From Candidatus Helarchaeota archaeon (GTDB taxonomy: Archaea; Asgardarchaeota; Lokiarchaeia; Helarchaeales; HEL-GB-A): a stretch of DNA of 16,503 nt. The DNA lies in the NCBI GenBank assembly GCA_016840125.1, contig JAEOSY010000515.1, forward strand, positions 1-16,503, written 5' to 3'. Position numbers and translations under genes: made by a program. Positions 1 to 7,119 of this stretch are shown one piece after another. Numbering within the stretch: position 1 is the first letter of the stretch; each line of letters starts with the position of its first letter. The notes beneath the pieces were generated by a model. The model ran no database searches and was not told where the DNA came from. It saw only the letters and a list, made by a program, of their open reading frames with translations.

Positions 1-862
1 CAGAGGTTTTTGAAATTTCAAATTGTGAGCGGGGCTCACCCAGTTCTTTTGCGGCGAGATAGAGAGCTGCCGATGCTAATCCTTTAGGATTTTTACCAGT
101 CAGGACCATTCCACCCTTTTCAGCTTGTTCTAATAGCTGAATTGCTCGTTTTTGAACAGATGGAGAGAGTTTCAAATCTTGTCCGAAGCGTACAATGTAT
201 TGGACTTTCAGATCGGTAATTTCCTTTGGAACTGATTCTTCAATATGCTGAGCTAACAATCGATAGGATTTGGCAATTGTTTTAACTGGGATTTGAGTGA
301 TTTTACTGAGCTCATTGAGGGTTCGTGGGAGTCCATGAATTTTAATTGCAGCGTAAATAGATGCAGCTACAAGTGAATCAATCGACCGTCCCATGGTGAG
401 CTTCGCACGAACTGCTTTTTTATAGATACGGAGAGCTTCTTCTGTAACGGTGCGTGGGAGACCGAGGGTACTAGCTTGGTTGAGTAATTTGGGCTGAGCA
501 ATTGATAAATTACGCTCAAACGTAGTTGTTACGGAGCGTTGGATTTTTGATAGGCGCCAATATTTTTGTTTTTGCTTGGGAGTTAGCGCGCTCCCTGTGG
601 TGTCAACGCCAGATTTAGGAACGACGGTTCGAGGACCAAAATCAGTAAAAACAGGCTCAGATCTCCGCCGATCATCAATTTCTTGCTTAGTGAATGCACG
701 ACGAGGAGCATCAATAATAACAGGTCCTTGGACGACCCCACAGTTTCTGCAAACATAAATCCCACGGTACGGTCTCACATCTGGGTCATTACAGCAATCC
801 CAGTACCGCTTTTCGGGATCCTTCTCGTTTGTAAGCTCTTTTTCCTTATTTTTTACACTCAC
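1..862 (-). CDS. tfb: Transcription initiation factor IIB (TFB), partial at window edge
   Basis: About 287 residues are visible; the C-terminus lies beyond base 1. In order: an N-terminal zinc-ribbon-like segment (WDCCND ... GIYVCRNCG), a B-linker block (EPVFTDFGPRTVV), the first cyclin fold (TTTFERNLSIAQPKLL, MGRSIDSLVAASIYAA, GLPRTLNELS) and most of the second (GKNPKGLASAALYLAAKELG), ending in the BRE-reading helix-turn-helix. TFB recruits RNA polymerase to TBP-bound promoters. The open frame has no ATG near its beginning. GTG at 862 is the most plausible start; the frame stays open upstream to a stop near 970, so a start at another non-ATG codon is possible. The first zinc knuckle has adjacent cysteines (CC) instead of the usual CxxC, exactly as in the second TFB at 9015-9935. 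The family call is very secure; the start is not. Confidence 0.93.
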   Translation of the reverse strand, partial: MSVKNKEKELTNEKDPEKRYWDCCNDPDVRPYRGIYVCRNCGVVQGPVIIDAPRRAFTKQEIDDRRRSEPVFTDFGPRTVVPKSGVDTTGSALTPKQKQKYWRLSKIQRSVTTTFERNLSIAQPKLLNQASTLGLPRTVTEEALRIYKKAVRAKLTMGRSIDSLVAASIYAAIKIHGLPRTLNELSKITQIPVKTIAKSYRLLAQHIEESVPKEITDLKVQYIVRFGQDLKLSPSVQKRAIQLLEQAEKGGMVLTGKNPKGLASAALYLAAKELGEPRSQFEISKTS

Positions 863-927
863 TTTTGTTACATCTTCTAGGTTTTTGTATGCTTCGCTGA
901 GTCGTTCAAAATTGAACCCATGGCAAA

Positions 928-957
928 AAATATCAAAAAACTCGTGTTTTGATATTT
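928..957 (-). promoter_or_regulatory. Hairpin in the leader of the left TFB gene
   Basis: A perfect inverted repeat with 11-base arms (AAATATCAAAA at 928-938 and TTTTGATATTT at 947-957) and an 8-base loop. It lies between the proposed promoter and the GTG start, so it would be transcribed in the 5' leader. Read on the minus strand, the second arm ends in a run of T followed by GCC. A 14-codon open frame (ATG at 921, stop ending at 877) follows it in a different frame and could be an upstream ORF. Function is inferred only from position. Confidence 0.4.
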
Positions 958-1020
958 AGATAAACCCTGAGGCGCCAATCTTTGTCGATGAAAATTAAAT
1001 CACCAATAGGTTGTAAATGG

Positions 1021-1040
1021 TATATATATAAAGTTTGCGA
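1021..1040 (-). promoter_or_regulatory. TATA box and upstream element of the left TFB gene
   Basis: On the minus strand a long TATA box (TTTATATATATA, 1021-1032) is preceded at the BRE position by TCGCAAAC (1033-1040). The expected transcription start is near 995, giving a leader of roughly 130 bases before the GTG at 862. The same TCGCA pentamer lies directly upstream of the TATA box of the second TFB. The 318 bases between the two flanking genes (863-1180) hold this promoter and the leader hairpin below; I see nothing else in 1060-1180. Confidence 0.5.
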
Positions 1041-1180
1041 GAATATTCGGGTATTCGCCGCACTTTTTCCGCAGAACACTTACACAATATCTAGGTATTA
1101 TAGTAAAGGGTACAACAGGTATATTAATTCATACGTAAAATTTATTTAGTACGTCCCAGATTGGGGAGTGTGAGAAGCAG

Positions 1181-2854
1181 TTACAGGTAGCTTTGGGTGA
1201 AGTCAAGCATATTTTTGATTTCTGGAGAATTTTGAATGATTTTACTAAATTTCTGCCTGATAGCTTGGTATTGATTGGAATCTTGGGCTTTGAACGCTTG
1301 GATTATAGAATCTGAGAGATTATAATAATTATTCGGAGAATTTTGGCGTATATCGTTTAAAATTATTTCCGCTCTTGCGGGTTGTTTCATAATCAAGCAA
1401 ACCAAAGCTGCACAGCATGCCGAGTATGAGGCTAAAAGACTCTCTTCATCCTTTATAGCGATGTTAATTGCCTTCTCATAATATTTAATTGCCTTTTCAA
1501 AACAAGACGCTGCTTTTCCGTGGCCATCATATTTTGAATAAAAAGTAGCCGCTCTGAAGAAGAGGAACGCGGCAAGGTGAACCCTGTTTGATTTCAAATG
1601 GATTTGAGCTTCCAGTTCATAACATTCAGCGAGATTGGAGTAGCAATAATTAGCTTTCTCAATGTATCCAATAGTTTGGAATATTTGTGCTGCTCTTAAA
1701 AAGTTTTGGATAGTAAGATCTAAATCCCCAGTTGTTTTTGCAAGTTCCGCCGCTTGTAACGCATAATTTGCAGCTTTTAAGTGATTTCCAACGTGTTCTT
1801 GATAAACACTTGCATCTTGAAAGTTGTTTGCAGCTCCATAATATTCGTTTATAGATAATAATTTTTCCGCCGCAGCTAATAACAGATCTATTGAGGTCTC
1901 CGCTTGCCCTAGTTGATTGAAACAATAGGCTGCATTTCGTTCATAATATGCGGCTTGTAGGATATTACCGCGTTCAATATTTGATCTAGCTACTGTTAAA
2001 AAACAATCAGCTTCATTTTGAATAACTTTCATTAATAATTCATCGGAGTCATTGATCTGTGAAATACAATTGGCTGCTGCAATAAAATTTTGAACGGCTT
2101 CTAATGGAAGATCCCTCTCAGAAAACTTTTCTGCTTCTTGTAATCTGTAATTCGCGGCTTTATTCAAACATTCAACCATATCTGAATCATTTCCCAAACA
2201 TTCATGGCAGGCTGCCATTTGTTGGAAGCATTCCCCAGTATATTTATGCAGCTGATTGTGGATGGAAAAAGCGAGTACTTTTTGATAATGGTTTAAGGCA
2301 TTTGTGAATTCGTCCAAATGCTCGTAGATCTTACCCAACTCAAGTTGTACTTGGCAGAAGCTTGCCAGATCACCATTATTTTCGTGAATTGTTAATTCTT
2401 CGTTTAATATATTGATGGCTTCATTATAATATTGCTTCGCCTTAGCATTATTTTGAATCTCATTTTTTGCATACTTCGCAGCGCTTTGATAAAGCCGACT
2501 TGCTTCAAGGTAACTTTTTTGGAGGAGTGCCTTTTTACCTGCTAGAACAAAGCACTCAATAGTGGCATTAAACAACTGCTTTGCGAGTGTATTTTTCTCG
2601 TGTTCTTTTTGAAGAAACGCAGCAGAGCAATAAGTTTCCGCGGCCTCAAAGTAATCTTGCTGTGATTTTGATTGCTGTGCCAATAATTTGGAACAATCAT
2701 TTATCTTAACTAAAATTTCATTTTGTTTATCAATATCATCCATTTCATCGATGATATCCAAAAGAAGATCTATAGCTTTTTGAAAGGATTTCGAGCTAAT
2801 GAATGATTCAGCGGCAGACACCTTGTCATCGATTTCTCTCGAAGTTTCTTCCAT
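1181..2854 (-). CDS. Long alpha-SNAP/TPR-like helical-repeat protein
   Basis: A roughly 557-residue all-helical protein built of repeated helix pairs with the spacing of SNAP/TPR proteins: blocks such as AAETYCSAAFL, EASRLYQSAAKYA, ALNHYQKVLAF, KAANYALQAAELA, ANYCYSNLAECYELEA and AAFLFFRAATFYSKY recur along the whole chain. There is no signal peptide or membrane segment, so it is probably cytosolic. In eukaryotes alpha-SNAP (about 290 residues) bridges SNAREs and NSF; this protein is about twice that length, so a scaffold role in protein-protein interaction is all that can be inferred. The ATG at 2854 is taken as start; an in-frame GTG at 2875 would add seven residues. It is transcribed divergently from the hot-dog pair at 3138. 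Repeat-protein class is secure; SNAP kinship is tentative because TPR proteins resemble each other by composition. Confidence 0.8.
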   Translation of the reverse strand: MEETSREIDDKVSAAESFISSKSFQKAIDLLLDIIDEMDDIDKQNEILVKINDCSKLLAQQSKSQQDYFEAAETYCSAAFLQKEHEKNTLAKQLFNATIECFVLAGKKALLQKSYLEASRLYQSAAKYAKNEIQNNAKAKQYYNEAINILNEELTIHENNGDLASFCQVQLELGKIYEHLDEFTNALNHYQKVLAFSIHNQLHKYTGECFQQMAACHECLGNDSDMVECLNKAANYRLQEAEKFSERDLPLEAVQNFIAAANCISQINDSDELLMKVIQNEADCFLTVARSNIERGNILQAAYYERNAAYCFNQLGQAETSIDLLLAAAEKLLSINEYYGAANNFQDASVYQEHVGNHLKAANYALQAAELAKTTGDLDLTIQNFLRAAQIFQTIGYIEKANYCYSNLAECYELEAQIHLKSNRVHLAAFLFFRAATFYSKYDGHGKAASCFEKAIKYYEKAINIAIKDEESLLASYSACCAALVCLIMKQPARAEIILNDIRQNSPNNYYNLSDSIIQAFKAQDSNQYQAIRQKFSKIIQNSPEIKNMLDFTQSYL

Positions 2855-2989
2855 GTTATCACACGTATTATTCACTTGGATGGAATAATGTCTGATCTAG
2901 TTGCCCACATTTAGAGATCCTTTCAGGTTCTTTATGGAAAAGTTCCTTGTGAAAAAAAGCCGGGCATTGTATTTAAATTTGTTTGATAA

Positions 2990-3010
2990 ATTTCACACAT
3001 TTTGTGAAAT
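2990..3010. promoter_or_regulatory. Inverted repeat in a divergent intergenic region
   Basis: Perfect 8-base arms ATTTCACA (2990-2997) and TGTGAAAT (3003-3010) with a 5-base spacer, lying in the roughly 280 bases between the SNAP-like gene and the HadA-like gene. TATA-like AT-rich tracts flank it (around 2969-2979 on the minus strand, 3091-3101 on the plus strand). The size and symmetry suit a dimeric regulator, but no regulator can be assigned. Confidence 0.4.
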
Positions 3011-3137
3011 ATGGAATTTTCATGCGCGTTAAATTTATTCATTCATGTTAAATTCATACTTTAGGAACTTCATTTTTTAATTCTTATGAGTTAAAATTAA
3101 TTGAAGTTTTCGTCGGTGAATAGACAAAGTGGTAAAA

Positions 3138-3605
3138 ATGATCAATTTAATTATTCTATTAGAAGAAATGGACAAAATCCTCCAGGGAATCAGTCCTATG
3201 GAGGTAAAAGTGAAAGAGAAGGATTTACTGAGTTTTTATGAAATTACAAAAGATAATATGGATCAATACATCATAGATAATCAATCTCCAATAGTTTCAC
3301 CTAATTATATTATGTCATTATTCGCTCCATTTGCAACAAAAGTAATAATAGTGATTTTAGAAAATCAAAATCTCCCGAAAGTTGCAGGAGTGGTTCATAG
3401 CAAATCAGAAATCAATTTTTTAAATCCAATTAAATATGGGAAATATAATATTTGGTGTCGAGTAGAAACGCTACAAAGAAAGACAGGGAAGATGGGAAGT
3501 TATCTGGTTTTAACGTTTCGGATGAGTTTGATCGACGGAAATGATGAGGAAGTAGCAAATGACATTCATCAATTCTTCATCCGAATTGTTGAGGAGGATA
3601 AGTAA
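3138..3605 (+). CDS. HadA-like hot-dog-fold subunit (MaoC/FAS1 dehydratase superfamily)
   Basis: A protein of about 155 residues. Length, pattern (an early SPxYxxxL block near residues 54-61, then VVHSKSEINFLNPIKYGK near 85-102) and the directly following hydratase-type partner recall the actinobacterial HadA/HadB (3R)-hydroxyacyl-ACP dehydratase, in which HadA is the structural half that helps bind the acyl chain. It lacks the hydratase motif DxNPxH, so it is unlikely to be active alone. Candidate starts are GTG 3129, ATG 3138 and ATG 3168; the hot-dog homology begins just after the last one, so the N-terminus is uncertain. A TATA-like tract lies at 3091-3101. It abuts the next gene, whose SD lies within its last codons. 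The fold call is fair; the acyl substrate is unknown. Confidence 0.68.
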   Translation: MINLIILLEEMDKILQGISPMEVKVKEKDLLSFYEITKDNMDQYIIDNQSPIVSPNYIMSLFAPFATKVIIVILENQNLPKVAGVVHSKSEINFLNPIKYGKYNIWCRVETLQRKTGKMGSYLVLTFRMSLIDGNDEEVANDIHQFFIRIVEEDK

Positions 3606-4022
3606 ATGTCATTATATGAAAATGCTGAAATAGGGCAACAACTTGAGTCGTTTTCTATTACAATTGACTGGAACATGTATAAGAAATACAATAGGCTGGT
3701 TCATGAGATTAACCCGCTTCATTTCAATGAAAAATATGCTCAAAAACTAGGATACAAAACAATCGTGGTAGCTGGGGTTTTCACTGCCTCCTTCTTTCTC
3801 AGACCTCTACTTAAGTGGATTGAGGATCCCATATCTATTCTGAATTATGAAATCCGCTTCCATAATCCGGTTTATTTGGGAGATACTATTTCGCATCACA
3901 CTTCAATTAAGAAAAAATATAAAAAAGGTGGTAAAAGCTACATTGAATTTGAGGTGCGGGTTGAAAACCAAGAGAAAAAGAAGGTGACTACGGGTAAAAT
4001 AACCGTTCACCTCAAGGGATAA
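3606..4022 (+). CDS. MaoC-like (R)-specific enoyl-CoA hydratase / hydroxyacyl dehydratase, HadB-like
   Basis: A 138-residue MaoC-type hot-dog protein. The hydratase-2 motif is seen as HEINPLH (residues 33-39) followed by YAQKLGYKTIVVAGVFTASF, matching the family pattern DxNPxHxDxxxAxxxGxxxxIxxG; the later RFHNPVYLGDT block matches the family's FxxPVxxGD. The usual catalytic Asp is replaced by Glu34 while His39 is kept. The family hydrates or dehydrates acyl chains on CoA or ACP. The start directly follows the stop of the upstream gene and is served by a strong SD (GAGGAGG, 3591-3597), so the two are co-translated and probably form a heterodimer. It converges with the nuclease gene, leaving only six bases between them. 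Family secure; biological pathway (fatty acid synthesis, degradation or other acyl chemistry) open. Confidence 0.82.
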   Translation: MSLYENAEIGQQLESFSITIDWNMYKKYNRLVHEINPLHFNEKYAQKLGYKTIVVAGVFTASFFLRPLLKWIEDPISILNYEIRFHNPVYLGDTISHHTSIKKKYKKGGKSYIEFEVRVENQEKKKVTTGKITVHLKG

Positions 4023-4028
4023 TCAACC

Positions 4029-5666
4029 TTAAGTGAATTGATCTAAATTCCGCTGACCGGGTCCTCTTTTAGTTTTAGATTTCGCAATTTCTCTTTTGTT
4101 TGGTTCGGTGTCCATTGGACGCTTTGCAGTAGGCGTTTCTTCACTCGAAAGGGGTTGTAACGTATTGTAGTACTTGACCATTTCCTTATAAAATTGAGAG
4201 ACAATTTGGCGGGCTAAGTAACCGCTGCATGCAAATCGATGTCCACCGAATTGCATAATTTTATTCGGGTACTTTCTACGGATCGCTTGATAGACTCGCT
4301 TAGCATCGCCAAGTTTTCCTGTTTCTTTTTCAACATAACGCCAAATATCTTCCCGACCCCGCACACTCAATTTCACAATGTTATCTTCGATATCACAGTA
4401 GCTAAGCATTATTTCTATTTCGGGATTTTTTTTCATTATTACGCCTGCTACAACTCCCACTTCGTCATAGTAAATGATACCCGTGAAATCAGCCATGATA
4501 ATCCGTTCATCCCATATTTCAACGGGGATCTTACCAGATTCATAGAGATTTAACGCCATTGCCACTTCCCGATCTCCGATTTTATGGTGAAATTCAATTG
4601 TCTGCCAGAGATCAGGGTCAATGTTTTTGTTATTTAGGAGTTTTAATGCGAAATCGGCTTTACCTCTCCGACAGACATAATTGACACGATGCAGAATTTC
4701 ACGGGCATCAAGCGTGTACCGGGCATCAGGCGTGTTCTGACCGGCGTCTATTAGTGTGCAATCCCACCCTTTCAAACCTAGTAAATCATAGACATAACCT
4801 ACTACGCTTTTAATAAGTTTAGAAGTATAAGCATTCAAATTTTTATCCATCAAGAAATGTTGAGTAAGCGCTGTATTAAGTTTGGCTTTTTCCTCCATAG
4901 TTAAATCAATAAGTCGTTTCCACATTTCATTTTCTTTAAGTTCAAAAAGCCCTCGTATGATTCCGCTGCATATATTGGAATCTTCAAGTCCAGGAAGGCC
5001 TGAACGGTTCAGCGCAATAAAGATAGGATACATACCTCTGCCAAATAATGATATATCCTTTTGCATTGAAAGAGCGCCAACATTAACGGCTAGATCAGTG
5101 ATATACTTATTAACTGAAATGGGTCCATTTTTCATCTGAAAGTCGCTTATAGCACCAGCGACTGCATAACACAGGATAACTTTACCGCGATCAGTATGCC
5201 AAAAATCCTGCGAAAAAGCGTTTATTACAATCATGGCTGCAGTTGTGGATCCGCTACAATCGCTCTCATCATTCATTTGGAATTCACATGGATTTAACTG
5301 ATGGCTTCCATAAACGCCACTTTCATTAGGATGATGATCCGCAATTATGAAATCTAAAACACTTTCCTTAAAAAGTTCCTCAAATCCGGCACCAATATCA
5401 CCGGTTATTACATATTCGTAATTATTCTCTGTTAACAACGTCTCTATTTTCTCAGGATCGGGAGATAAGAGAATTTCTGTGGAAATTTTCTTGAATCCTA
5501 AGCCTTGCAAACTCTGGAGTAAAACAGATGTTGCAGAAATCCCATCACCGTCCCGATGCCCCACAATAAGGATGGATCGGTCACGTTTCCAATTCTTTAA
5601 GCGTTTTCCTAATTTATAGGCTTTTTCAAGAAAGCCATTTGGTATTTGCTCCACTCGGAATCCCAT
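4029..5666 (-). CDS. DHH-family phosphoesterase, RecJ/GAN-like ssDNA or RNA exonuclease
   Basis: A 545-residue protein with the DHH signature: HRDGDG (37-42), TGD (88-90), ADHHP (109-113), CSGSTTAA (137-144), and the C-terminal DHHA1 motif GGHRFACSG (474-482). These residues bind two Mn2+/Mg2+ ions in RecJ-type exonucleases; in archaea relatives such as GAN associate with the GINS/CMG replisome, and others act on RNA. A basic, low-complexity tail ends in QRNLDQFT (538-545), which resembles a PCNA-interacting peptide (QxxLxxFx). The frame opens at 5741, but the extra 25 residues look like translated promoter; ATG 5666 follows an AT-rich TATA-like tract at about 5695-5712 at leaderless distance, so I prefer it. 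Divergent from the GTPase gene. Confidence 0.88.
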   Translation of the reverse strand: MGFRVEQIPNGFLEKAYKLGKRLKNWKRDRSILIVGHRDGDGISATSVLLQSLQGLGFKKISTEILLSPDPEKIETLLTENNYEYVITGDIGAGFEELFKESVLDFIIADHHPNESGVYGSHQLNPCEFQMNDESDCSGSTTAAMIVINAFSQDFWHTDRGKVILCYAVAGAISDFQMKNGPISVNKYITDLAVNVGALSMQKDISLFGRGMYPIFIALNRSGLPGLEDSNICSGIIRGLFELKENEMWKRLIDLTMEEKAKLNTALTQHFLMDKNLNAYTSKLIKSVVGYVYDLLGLKGWDCTLIDAGQNTPDARYTLDAREILHRVNYVCRRGKADFALKLLNNKNIDPDLWQTIEFHHKIGDREVAMALNLYESGKIPVEIWDERIIMADFTGIIYYDEVGVVAGVIMKKNPEIEIMLSYCDIEDNIVKLSVRGREDIWRYVEKETGKLGDAKRVYQAIRRKYPNKIMQFGGHRFACSGYLARQIVSQFYKEMVKYYNTLQPLSSEETPTAKRPMDTEPNKREIAKSKTKRGPGQRNLDQFT

Positions 5667-5795
5667 GAGGTTACTTTTAGTAATAAGTATTCTAAATAAT
5701 AATAAAAAGTTCTGGGCTAACGACAAAAAGCATTTAAGCATTGCTTGATAAACAAATCCAGAAAAACAGTTGAAAGTTTTTCGGATGGATGAAAA

Positions 5796-7115
5796 ATGTT
5801 AAGAAAAATTGTTATACTGAAAGGAGATCAGGTCATCTACCGACGTGAATATGGAGAAACTTTTAGTTGGGAAGCTATATCCCCGTTACTCGTGTCTTTA
5901 ACCTATTTCGTTGGAGAAGTGAAAGGTGATGTGGATATCGATATTTTAAACACTGTTTTTTATAAAATCGCCTATTCAACTAATAAGCAAGAAGACCTTC
6001 TATTCACGGTAGTAGCAGACATAAATGATCCTGATGAAAGAATTATTGAGCAGCTCCCAATGTTCAATAACATTGTGGCTAATAAGTTAGAGGGGAAGAA
6101 ACTAGAAGAAATACAAGATGAAGTTGATACCGTCGCGGATCAATTATTATTGGAACTTCCACCTAAAATAGCTATCGCTGGTGCGTCAGGAGTTGGAAAG
6201 TCAACGATAACAGCACTAGTTCAAAATGAGCAAATACCTGAAAGTCATATACCCACCATCACGTGTGATGTTGATGAAATAATTGTAGGAGGATTAAGAA
6301 AAATCTACCTACATGATACTGGAGGTCAAGAACAATTTGGCTTTCTCTGGCCCCGATGGATTAAAGGTGCTGATGGTATTATATTAGTCCTTGATTCAAC
6401 AAAGAATAATTTAAAAGAATCCAGATTTTTTGTTGAGATGATCCAGAAAGAAACCCCAAAAGCATCTGTTATTGTTATTGCAAACAAACAGGATCTTCCG
6501 GACGCGATTTCAACAGATGAAATTGAAAAGAAATTTGGTTATAAAACGTATCCAATGATTGCAATTGATCGATCAAATCGTGAAAAACTTCTAAATATTT
6601 TCGCTGAGGTTTTGAAATTAACGCCTCAAGTGGTTAGTCTTATTCCAACCCAGATTAAACAGGATACGGTTATTAAAGAACAAGAACGAGAAATAGATAT
6701 AACTCCAGAGTTAGAAGGGAAAATTAAGAAGGTTCAAGCTGAGATCGATGGAGTAGAAAAAGAAATAAAGAATTTGAAGAAGAAAATAACGAAGTTAAAA
6801 GAATTAGGTGAGGATTTCTATAAATACAATGCCGATCTAATCGTCGCTAATGTTAAAAAACGTAGATTGCAAAAAGATATTCGTGCCCTCCTGATGAGTG
6901 GTGGTGAGAGTCAAGTTCTTGCCTTTGATATTCACCAACAAATGCGGAACGTGAGTTATGTAATTAGGTGCCAATGTGGAGAAATTTATAAAACTCTAAC
7001 GACCGTTAAGCGTGGTATGAAGAAAATCGTCTTAGAATGTCCTAAATGCCAAACTAAATATGAAGTACCAAAGAAAACCTGGGAAGAACTCTACCTTGCA
7101 GCCTTTCCCGATTAA
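5796..7115 (+). CDS. Arf-like small GTPase with N-terminal longin/roadblock-like domain, coiled coil and zinc ribbon
   Basis: A 439-residue multidomain protein. Residues 1-95 (MLRKIVILKGDQVIYRREYG...) form an alpha/beta segment of the longin or roadblock type. A Ras-superfamily G domain follows: P-loop GASGVGKST (129-137), candidate switch I threonine T154, G3 DTGGQ (174-178), and G4 NKQD (230-233) followed by LPDA. GGQ and NKQDL are Arf/Sar/Rag-like, not Ras/Rab-like. Residues about 305-365 are a charged heptad-like coiled coil, and the end holds a zinc ribbon (C392, C394, C415, C418). No lipidation cysteine or transmembrane segment is seen, so any membrane link would be through partners. 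Such GTPases are abundant in Asgard archaea and act as nucleotide-dependent switches in eukaryotic traffic. ATG at 5796 is preceded by GGATGG. The GTPase is certain; the N-terminal domain type is inferred. Confidence 0.92.
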   Translation: MLRKIVILKGDQVIYRREYGETFSWEAISPLLVSLTYFVGEVKGDVDIDILNTVFYKIAYSTNKQEDLLFTVVADINDPDERIIEQLPMFNNIVANKLEGKKLEEIQDEVDTVADQLLLELPPKIAIAGASGVGKSTITALVQNEQIPESHIPTITCDVDEIIVGGLRKIYLHDTGGQEQFGFLWPRWIKGADGIILVLDSTKNNLKESRFFVEMIQKETPKASVIVIANKQDLPDAISTDEIEKKFGYKTYPMIAIDRSNREKLLNIFAEVLKLTPQVVSLIPTQIKQDTVIKEQEREIDITPELEGKIKKVQAEIDGVEKEIKNLKKKITKLKELGEDFYKYNADLIVANVKKRRLQKDIRALLMSGGESQVLAFDIHQQMRNVSYVIRCQCGEIYKTLTTVKRGMKKIVLECPKCQTKYEVPKKTWEELYLAAFPD

Positions 7116-7119
7116 CTCC

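Noticed and set aside
583..880. Frames of 60-65 codons on both strands within the left TFB gene
   Set aside because: They overlap the zinc-ribbon and linker coding region of the TFB frame, which is confirmed by its paralogue.
4239..5139. Plus-strand frames of 85-104 codons inside the DHH nuclease gene
   Set aside because: They are antisense to strongly conserved DHH motifs, have no start signals and give low-complexity Phe/Ser-rich products.
5667..5741. 25-residue hydrophobic N-terminal extension of the DHH nuclease as a membrane anchor
   Set aside because: The stretch coincides with the AT-rich promoter region between divergent genes, and the protein family is cytosolic; ATG 5666 fits a leaderless start.
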